Assembly (NCBI RefSeq): GCF_014205335.1
Contig: NZ_JACHNH010000001.1
Span: 6,938,501 to 7,002,500 of the forward strand
Direction: 5' to 3'
Source: Amorphoplanes digitatis
Lineage (GTDB): Bacteria > Actinomycetota > Actinomycetes > Mycobacteriales > Micromonosporaceae
Length of the DNA: 64,000 nt
The position numbers were made by a program, and so were the translations under genes. The notes beneath the pieces were generated by a model that saw only the letters and a program-made list of their open reading frames with translations, was not told where the DNA came from and made no database searches. Position 1 is the first letter of the stretch; each line of letters begins with the position of its first letter. Below, one piece after another: positions 58,781-64,000 of the stretch.

Positions 58781-60583
58781 ATGTCTGCTGACGGGTGGCG
58801 TTCGATCCTGGTACTCGGCGGGATCCGGTCCGGCAAGTCCGCGTTCGCCGAGGCGCTGGTCGCGGGTGCCGCGTCGGTCCGCTATGTCGCGACGGCCGTC
58901 GGCGGCGAGGACGACCCGGAGTGGCGCGCCCGGATCGAGGCGCATCAGCGCCGCCGGCCGCAGTCCTGGACCACCGAGGAGACCGGCGCGGACCCCGCGG
59001 GCCTGACCGCCGTGCTCGCCGAGGCCAAGCCCGACGACACCCTGCTCGTTGACGACCTGGGCGGCTGGGTCGCGGCGCTGCTCGACCCGGCCCGGCAGCC
59101 GAACGACGACCTGGCGACGGTGACCGCGCTCGCCGACGCGGTCCGGGCGTGCGCCGCCCGCGTGGTGCTGGTCAGCCCGGAGGTCGGCCTGTCGCTGGTG
59201 CCGGCCACGCCGGTCGGGCGGGCGTTCGCGGACGCGCTCGGCACGGCCAACCAGGAGCTCGCCGGCGCGTGCGACCGGGTGGCGTTCGTGGTGGCGGGCC
59301 GCCCGACGTGGCTGAAGTCCGGGCCGGACGCGCCGGGGATCACCACGGACCTGGAGGCCGAGAACGGCGCGGCGGAGCGGGCGGACACGCCGGTGACGGC
59401 CCCGCCCGCGCCGCGGCAGACGGTCGTCGTTGAGGCGCCGGGGCTCGACGCGGCGGCGATGCACGCCGCGATGGCACCGGCCGCGCCGCCGCCGTCGACG
59501 CCCGCCGCGGCGCACCCCCGCACCGGTGACGGCGTGGTCATCGCGCCCGGCATGGACATGCCCCTGCCGGACGGTGACGCCGGCCCCGACGCGCGCGACC
59601 GCCTCGAACGCGTGGACCTGCCCGGCGCGGGCCTCGGCGCGCTGGTCGAGGCGGTCGAGTTCGCCGCCGCGACCCAGGCGAGCGCCGTGCCGCGCCCGTG
59701 GGGACCGGCCCGCGTCCTGCTGATCGACGGCCGGCGCGCCGGCGGCGCGGCCGCGGGCGCCGACGTGCCGGATTCCGAGCGCCGGGCCGCGCAGGCCGAG
59801 GCCGGCGAGGGCGCCCTCGCCGCACTTGCCACGACCGCCGGCGCCGACATCGTGGTGGTGCGCACCGCGGCGGCGGGCGCCATGGAGGACGGCCCGGTGC
59901 TCGACGCCGAGGCCGTCGACGATGCGCTGCGGCAGGGCTGGGAGCTCGCCGACGCCGCCGCCGACGAGGGCCGGGACGTGCTGATCCTCGGCTCCTGCGG
60001 CACCGGGACGGAGGCCGCCGCGACGGCCGTGCTCGCCGCGACCACCGGCGCCGAGCCGGTCGCGCTGCTGCCCCGGGTGCTGGCGCCCGGCGGCCGCTAC
60101 GACGACGACGCCTGGATGCTGCGGTGCGCCGCGGTGCGCGACGCCATGCACCGCATCCGGCAGGACCCGCGCGGCGCGAAGGACATCCTGGCCCAGCTCG
60201 GCGGCGCCGACCTGGCCGTCGCGACGGGCGCGCTGCTCGGCGCGGCGTCCCGGCGGATGCCGGTGCTGGTGGACGGCCCGCTGGGCATCGCGGCCGGGCT
60301 GATCGCCCGGGACATCGCCAGCCAGGCCCGGCACTGGTGCCTGCTCGCCGACGCGGGCACCCATCAGCTCGTCCGGCAGGGCGCCGACGTGCTGGGCCTG
60401 ACCCCGGTCATGGAGCTGCGCCTCGACCTCGGCGAGGGCGCGAACGCTCTGGCCGCGCTGCCGCTGCTGCGCGCCGCGATCGCCCTCGCCGGCGCGCTGC
60501 CGGTGCATCCGGCGCTGCTGGCCGGGCACGGCGACGCGGGCCTCGAGCCGGACGAGGCCGAGCCCGGCGCGGCCGTTGTTTGA
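58781..60583 (+). CDS. cobU: CobU-CobT fusion: cobinamide kinase/guanylyltransferase joined to a CobT-like phosphoribosyltransferase
   Basis: A 600-residue protein of two enzymes. The N-terminal CobU part (about 1-180) has GGIRSGKS (13-20), a second motif VDDLGGW, and CobU-type LGTANQE. It phosphorylates and guanylylates adenosylcobinamide. A disordered Ala/Pro linker (about 185-280) follows. The C-terminal CobT-like part (about 285-580) has the LGALVEAVEF opening, GGADLAVATGALLGAA and VLVDGPLGIAAGL, and keeps LGEGANA with the catalytic Glu. However, the usual GEMGIGNTT stretch reads GSCGTGTEA, so alpha-ribazole synthesis is doubtful. Start ATG 58781 gives a canonical N-terminus. No B12 riboswitch is visible upstream. 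Confidence 0.88.
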   Translation: MSADGWRSILVLGGIRSGKSAFAEALVAGAASVRYVATAVGGEDDPEWRARIEAHQRRRPQSWTTEETGADPAGLTAVLAEAKPDDTLLVDDLGGWVAALLDPARQPNDDLATVTALADAVRACAARVVLVSPEVGLSLVPATPVGRAFADALGTANQELAGACDRVAFVVAGRPTWLKSGPDAPGITTDLEAENGAAERADTPVTAPPAPRQTVVVEAPGLDAAAMHAAMAPAAPPPSTPAAAHPRTGDGVVIAPGMDMPLPDGDAGPDARDRLERVDLPGAGLGALVEAVEFAAATQASAVPRPWGPARVLLIDGRRAGGAAAGADVPDSERRAAQAEAGEGALAALATTAGADIVVVRTAAAGAMEDGPVLDAEAVDDALRQGWELADAAADEGRDVLILGSCGTGTEAAATAVLAATTGAEPVALLPRVLAPGGRYDDDAWMLRCAAVRDAMHRIRQDPRGAKDILAQLGGADLAVATGALLGAASRRMPVLVDGPLGIAAGLIARDIASQARHWCLLADAGTHQLVRQGADVLGLTPVMELRLDLGEGANALAALPLLRAAIALAGALPVHPALLAGHGDAGLEPDEAEPGAAVV

Positions 60584-61298
60584 CGGTCTGCGCCTGGCGC
60601 TCACCACGCTGACGGTCCTGCCGGTCCGGGCCGGCCGGATCGACCGTCGCACGGCCGCCGTCGCGATGAGCCTCGCGCCGCTCGTCGGCGCGCTGCTCGG
60701 CGCGGTGCTGGCCGGCGTCTTCGTGCTGCTCGGCCAGGGACCGGTCGCCGCGACGGTCACCGTCGCCGCGGGCGCGCTGCTCACCCGGGGCCTGCACCTG
60801 GACGGCCTCGCGGACACGGTCGACGCCCTCGGCTCCTACCGCGACCGCGAGCGGGCCCTCGAGATCATGAAGAAGCCCGACATCGGGCCGTTCGGCGTCG
60901 CCGCGATCGCCCTGGCCCTGCTGATCCAGGCCGCCGCGCTGACCGAGGTCGGGCCGGTGGCGATCGTGGTGGCCTACGCGACCGGGCGGCTCGGCGTCAC
61001 GGTCGCCTGCCGGCGGGGCGTCGGCGCCGCGCGCCCGGAGGGCCTCGGCGCGCTCGTCGCGTCGACAGTGCCGGTGCCGGTGGTCGCCGGGGCCGCGGCC
61101 CTGGTGGCGGCCGCGGCGGTGTTCGCGGTGCCGGGCCGTCCCTGGCAGGGTCCGGCCGCCGTCGCCGCCGCCCTGCTCGTCGTGTTCCTGCTGCTGCGCC
61201 ACGCGGTACGCCGGTTCGGCGGCATCACGGGCGACGTGCTGGGCGCCTGCGTCGAGACGACCACGACGCTAGCCCTGGTCGGCCTGGCCCTGGGCTGA
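60576..61298 (+). CDS. cobS: Adenosylcobinamide-GDP ribazoletransferase
   Basis: A 240-residue membrane enzyme that joins adenosylcobinamide-GDP with alpha-ribazole (or its phosphate) to form cobalamin. The signature HLDGLADTVDALGS and the KKPDIGPFGV motif are intact, and five or six helices are present. It starts at TTG 60576, overlapping the CobU-CobT stop by 8 nt, so translation is coupled. Its last 30 nt overlap the convergent YjbR-like gene. Confidence 0.93.
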   Translation: MFDGLRLALTTLTVLPVRAGRIDRRTAAVAMSLAPLVGALLGAVLAGVFVLLGQGPVAATVTVAAGALLTRGLHLDGLADTVDALGSYRDRERALEIMKKPDIGPFGVAAIALALLIQAAALTEVGPVAIVVAYATGRLGVTVACRRGVGAARPEGLGALVASTVPVPVVAGAAALVAAAAVFAVPGRPWQGPAAVAAALLVVFLLLRHAVRRFGGITGDVLGACVETTTTLALVGLALG

Positions 61299-61637
61299 GT
61301 CGTAATCCCGGACTACCTTCTTCGGCGCGGTCCGGCGCCACGCCTCGGTGACGACCTGGCGCAGCTCGCCCGCGTCGGCCTCGGCGAGCACCACCCGCAC
61401 CCAGCCGTACCGGCCGACGTACGGCGCCGGCGAGTACGTCTCCGGCGCACCGGAGACCAGCTCGGCCTGCTCCTCCTTGGACGCCTTCACCGAGACGGTG
61501 TCGTAGTCGGGGCCGCCGACGACGAACATCTTCTCGCCGTACCGCAGGGTCCAGTCGCCCCACTGCTCCACGAAGGACTCGCGGCCGCCGGGCAGCGCGA
61601 GGACCCATTCCCGCACCTCCTGCCAGGTGACGGGCAT
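61269..61637 (-). CDS. MmcQ/YjbR-like protein
   Basis: A 122-residue protein with the CyaY-like fold of the MmcQ/YjbR family. Motifs include LALPGGRESFVEQWGDWTLRYGEKMFVV, PYVGRYGWVRVVL and LRQVVTEAWRRTAPKK. The family is thought to bind DNA, but no biochemical role is settled. The ATG shares one base with the stop of gcvT (TGATG), so the two genes are coupled. Its 3' end overlaps cobS by 30 nt tail to tail. Confidence 0.88.
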   Translation of the reverse strand: MPVTWQEVREWVLALPGGRESFVEQWGDWTLRYGEKMFVVGGPDYDTVSVKASKEEQAELVSGAPETYSPAPYVGRYGWVRVVLAEADAGELRQVVTEAWRRTAPKKVVRDYDSAQGQADQG

Positions 61638-62740
61638 CAGCGCACCGAGGTCTCGACGAACGGCGGCTTGACGATCCGCGCCTCGGTGCGGCGGCCCCGG
61701 ATGTCGATCTCGACGAGGTCGCCGTCGCCGAGCCCGGCGGCGCTGTCGAGCAGGGCCAGCGCGATGCCCACCTTCTTCGTCGGCGAAAAGGTGCCACTGG
61801 TGATCTCGCCGACCTGCGTCTCCCCCGCGTACACGGGCATGTGACAGCGCGGGATGCCGCGACCGGTGAGCTCGAGGCCGCGCAGCAGCCGCCGCGGGCC
61901 GGCCGCCTTCTCGGCGAGCAGCGCGTCGCGGCCCCAGAACGCGGGCTTTGACCAGCCGACCGCCCAGCCGGAGCGGGCCTGCACCGGGGTGATCTCCAGG
62001 GAGAGCTCCTGGCCGTGCAGCGGGTAGCCCATCTCGGTGCGCAGCGTGTCGCGCGCGCCGAGCCCGCACGGGCGGACGCCGGCCGCGACGAGCGTGTCCC
62101 AGACGGTGACGGCGTCGTCCCACGGCACGACCAGCTCGTAGCCGTGCTCCCCGGTGTAGCCGGTGCGGCAGACGATCAGGTCGACGCCGCCGATCCGCGC
62201 CGGGTTGAACGACATGTAGTCGTGCTCGGTGGGCAGCCCCAGCCCGGTGACGGTCTCGGCCGACAGCGGGCCCTGCACCGCGAGGACGGCGAAGCTGCGG
62301 TGCTCGTCGGTGACGGTGATGCCCTCGGGCGCGGCGGCGGCCAGCCGGCGCACGACCTCGGCGGTGTTGGCGGCGTTCGGGATCAGGAAGACCTCGTCCG
62401 GCCCGATCAGGTACGCGATCAGGTCGTCGACCACGCCACCGGAGGCGTCGTCGCAGCAGAGCGTGTACTGCGCCTTGCCGGCGGCGATGCGGCCCAGGTC
62501 GTTGCTGAGGCAGGAGTTGACGAAGTCCGCGGCGCCCGGACCGGTGACCCGGGCCTTGCCGAGGTGGGACACGTCGAAGACGCCGACGGCCTCGCGTACG
62601 GCGGCGTGCTCGCGCAGGACACCCCCGCCCGCGTACTCGAGCGGCATCTCCCAGCCGCCGAAGGCGGCGAACTTGGCCCCGAGCGCGACGTGGCGCTCGT
62701 GCAGGGGCGAACGGAGCAGGGCGGCGGCCTCGGCAGACAT
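61637..62740 (-). CDS. gcvT: Aminomethyltransferase (glycine cleavage T protein)
   Basis: A 367-residue folate-dependent enzyme that transfers the aminomethyl group of glycine to tetrahydrofolate. Family features include [15 protein letters not shown], the folate region [27 protein letters not shown] and [16 protein letters not shown]. Length is normal. ATG 62740 was chosen; the upstream in-frame TTG is poor. gcvH and gcvP are not in this window. The mycobacterial gcvT (Rv2211c) has the same neighbours. No glycine riboswitch is visible in the 56-bp gap upstream. Confidence 0.94.
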   Translation of the reverse strand: MSAEAAALLRSPLHERHVALGAKFAAFGGWEMPLEYAGGGVLREHAAVREAVGVFDVSHLGKARVTGPGAADFVNSCLSNDLGRIAAGKAQYTLCCDDASGGVVDDLIAYLIGPDEVFLIPNAANTAEVVRRLAAAAPEGITVTDEHRSFAVLAVQGPLSAETVTGLGLPTEHDYMSFNPARIGGVDLIVCRTGYTGEHGYELVVPWDDAVTVWDTLVAAGVRPCGLGARDTLRTEMGYPLHGQELSLEITPVQARSGWAVGWSKPAFWGRDALLAEKAAGPRRLLRGLELTGRGIPRCHMPVYAGETQVGEITSGTFSPTKKVGIALALLDSAAGLGDGDLVEIDIRGRRTEARIVKPPFVETSVR

Positions 62741-62796
62741 GAGTGGCAACTTACCCGTGGCCTCGGCCGCCGCCGACAGCTACCGGCAGATCCGCA

Positions 62797-63429
62797 CTAG
62801 AACCCGACCCGCTCGATGTCGGTCACCTTGATCGTGAGCTTCTTCTTCGGGCCGGAGGTGTGGGTGAGCTCCTCGTCCGCGTTGTACCGCTCGCCGCTGA
62901 CCTCGAACGTGCCGATCATCGGCCCGTCCTCGACGCCGGAGACCTCGTAGGTGACGGCCCAAGTGTCGTCCTCCGACAGCGCCGGGCCGGTGTAGGCCAT
63001 CTTCACCTTGAACTTGATGTTGCAGCCGGCCGAGCCGAAGCACTGCCGGCCGGTGATCTTCGGCGTGAGCTTGAAGTCCGCCGCGACCGGCGGCACGGCC
63101 GGTGCGGCCTCCTCGGTCGGCTCCAGGGGGAAGCCGGGAATCGGGTCCTGCTCTCCCCGGCGCGCCTGCTCCTCCTCCCAGGCGGAGAGGGGCTTATCCG
63201 CCTGTGCCTCGATCCGGTCGGCCGCGACGGTAACCGCGACGCCGAGGCCACCGCAGAGCAGGAGCACCACGGCGACACCGCCCGCGATCAGCCAGGGCAG
63301 GAAGGACTTCTTCTGCCGCGGCGGCGGGGCCGGGGCGAAGCTGGGCGGGGGGAAACCCTGCGGTGCGGGTGGCGGCTGCCAGGGCGGCGGGCCGGAATCG
63401 GTGGGCGGTACGGGGTCGGGGTTGGTCAT
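62797..63429 (-). CDS. Membrane-anchored protein with extracytoplasmic domain, unknown function
   Basis: A 210-residue protein. A Pro-rich cytoplasmic N-terminus (about 1-40, PPTDSGPPPWQPPPAP) precedes one transmembrane helix (about 45-65, WLIAGGVAVVLLLCGGLGVAV). The exported part (about 70-210) has beta-strand-like sequence (KLTPKITGRQCFGSAGCNIKFKVKMAY) with two cysteines that may form a disulfide. This layout resembles actinobacterial DUF4352-like or lipocone-type proteins but no specific family is certain. ATG 63429 follows AAGGA. It is 56 nt upstream of gcvT and may be co-transcribed. Confidence 0.75.
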   Translation of the reverse strand: MTNPDPVPPTDSGPPPWQPPPAPQGFPPPSFAPAPPPRQKKSFLPWLIAGGVAVVLLLCGGLGVAVTVAADRIEAQADKPLSAWEEEQARRGEQDPIPGFPLEPTEEAAPAVPPVAADFKLTPKITGRQCFGSAGCNIKFKVKMAYTGPALSEDDTWAVTYEVSGVEDGPMIGTFEVSGERYNADEELTHTSGPKKKLTIKVTDIERVGF

Positions 63430-63695
63430 CGCCGTCCTTCGAAATGTGAGGGCCGTCCGGATTGTGAGCCCCGGTGGATGATCTCGCAACGCCGATTACC
63501 CTCCGTGCGCGGACGGTTGACGCAGGCGTGAAGGCGAATTAGGCCGACGAGGGGGCGCCGGAAGGATCACGCAGCCTTAACCTTGGTTAGCATCGGCGGG
63601 ACAACACCGTCCGGCGCGAACCGCGCCGGGGTGACCACACCCGTCGGGGCGTCCCACGAGGGAGCTCCCGGCCCCAGTCGTCGCGGAGAGCCCGA
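63430..63695. other. Divergent intergenic region before the leucyl aminopeptidase
   Basis: A 266-bp gap with promoters for both flanking genes. A small inverted repeat TAACC-TT-GGTTA lies at 63578-63589 in an AT-richer patch. No RNA gene or other feature was recognised. Confidence 0.4.
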
Positions 63696-64000
63696 GTGAC
63701 CCACCCCGCACCCACCCTCAGCCTGGTCGACAGCGACCCGGCCGAACTGGCCGTCGACGCGATCGTCATCGGGCTGCACAGTCAGCCCGATGAGGGCGGC
63801 GCGGTCCTGCCGGCCGCCGGCGCGGAGAGCATCGCCGCCGCGTTCGACGGAAAGCTGATCTCGACGCTGACCCTGCTCGGCGCGACCGGTACCGCCGGCG
63901 AGGTGATCAAGCTCGCCACGCTCGGCACGGTCGCGGCGCCGCTGATCGTCGCCGTCGGCCTCGGCGACGAGCCCACCGGCTCGGCGCCCGCCACGGAGAC
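63696..64000 (+). CDS. pepA: Leucyl aminopeptidase (M17), N-terminal part; gene runs past the window
   Basis: The first 101 residues of a cytosol aminopeptidase. GTG 63696 follows GGAGA by about 6 nt. The visible part matches the M17 N-terminal regulatory/macro-like domain (DAIVIGLHSQPDEGGAVLPAAG, LISTLTLLGATGTAGEVIKLAT, PLIVAVGLGDE). The catalytic C-terminal domain with its two-metal site lies outside. In M. tuberculosis the orthologue (pepB, Rv2213) lies just after gcvT, as I recall, which supports the call. Confidence 0.88.
   Translation, partial: MTHPAPTLSLVDSDPAELAVDAIVIGLHSQPDEGGAVLPAAGAESIAAAFDGKLISTLTLLGATGTAGEVIKLATLGTVAAPLIVAVGLGDEPTGSAPATE

Noticed and set aside
62741-62796. Glycine riboswitch upstream of gcvT
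   Set aside because: The 56-bp gap is too short for the aptamer and shows no matching core.

Overview
This is a 64 kb stretch of very GC-rich chromosome from an actinomycete. The base composition, frequent GTG starts, actinobacterial gene families (RNase AS, DUF3043, DUF4395, a three-TM Rieske QcrA, AdoK) and gene order all point that way. The order RNase AS - PlsC - SRPBCC - PimB' - exonuclease/GIY-YIG protein - TrpD - CtaE - QcrCAB - CtaF/CtaC - AdoK - ErpA - glycerate kinase - CobT/CobS - GcvT - PepA matches, as I remember it, the Mycobacterium tuberculosis Rv2179c to Rv2213 block and the Streptomyces block around pfkA, glkA and the qcr genes. The style of the extra genes suggests Micromonosporaceae (Actinoplanes-like); this is inference. 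No rRNA, tRNA, CRISPR array, insertion sequence or prophage was seen.

Layout. 1-11.7 kb: the end of a DUF429 protein, proC, pfkA, RNase AS, a phosphotransferase-like protein, a CRP/FNR regulator, an acyltransferase, otsA, a hydrolase/flavin monooxygenase pair, an EEP-family phosphatase and a ROK glucokinase. 11.9-18.6 kb: a repeat-rich cysteine-motif protein, an SRPBCC protein, a NarL-type two-component pair, a DUF4395 protein and a thioredoxin on a repeat-built tether. 18.6-25.2 kb: an ABC exporter, PimB', an M48 protease, a small Cys protein and a coiled-coil NYN nuclease. 25.3-30.7 kb: an exonuclease-GIY-YIG fusion, a RelA/SpoT paralogue, a NUDIX protein, a nucleotidyltransferase and a stand-alone AsnC-type domain. 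30.7-39.4 kb: the bcc-aa3 respiratory supercomplex genes qcrCAB, ctaE, ctaG, ctaF and ctaC, with trpD among them; ctaD is absent. 39.6-47.7 kb: a cysteine desulfurase/TusA pair, a P-loop kinase, adoK, erpA, glycerate kinase, nadA, murA and a DUF3043 protein. 47.7-57.6 kb: an accessory-looking stretch with azlCD and its divergent XRE-cupin regulator, a three-gene ABC exporter, a 1447-residue disordered TPR/WG-repeat protein and an aldo/keto reductase. 57.6-64 kb: a site-2 protease, a CobU-CobT fusion, CobS, a YjbR protein, GcvT, a membrane-anchored protein and the start of a leucyl aminopeptidase.

How the genes fit together. Central metabolism (glucokinase, phosphofructokinase, trehalose-6-phosphate synthase, NAD, adenosine and cobalamin salvage, one-carbon) sits with the main aerobic respiratory chain and with Fe-S and sulfur delivery (desulfurase, TusA, ErpA). 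Genes are tightly packed: many same-strand pairs overlap by 4 nt (GTGA/ATGA), and three convergent pairs share exactly 4 nt at their stops. Clear hairpin terminators lie between several other convergent pairs. A recurring oddity is in-frame minisatellites of 18-36 bp that build disordered Pro/Ala/Gly linkers in at least six proteins.

Most interesting points: a RelA/SpoT paralogue whose hydrolase site looks intact while its synthetase site is altered; a CobU-CobT fusion whose CobT half has lost the usual glycine-rich motif; the giant TPR/WG protein; the desulfurase-TusA pair inserted next to ctaC; and the thioredoxin with a 16-unit hexapeptide tether beside DUF4395. Residue-level comparisons to reference proteins were made from memory and should be aligned properly.
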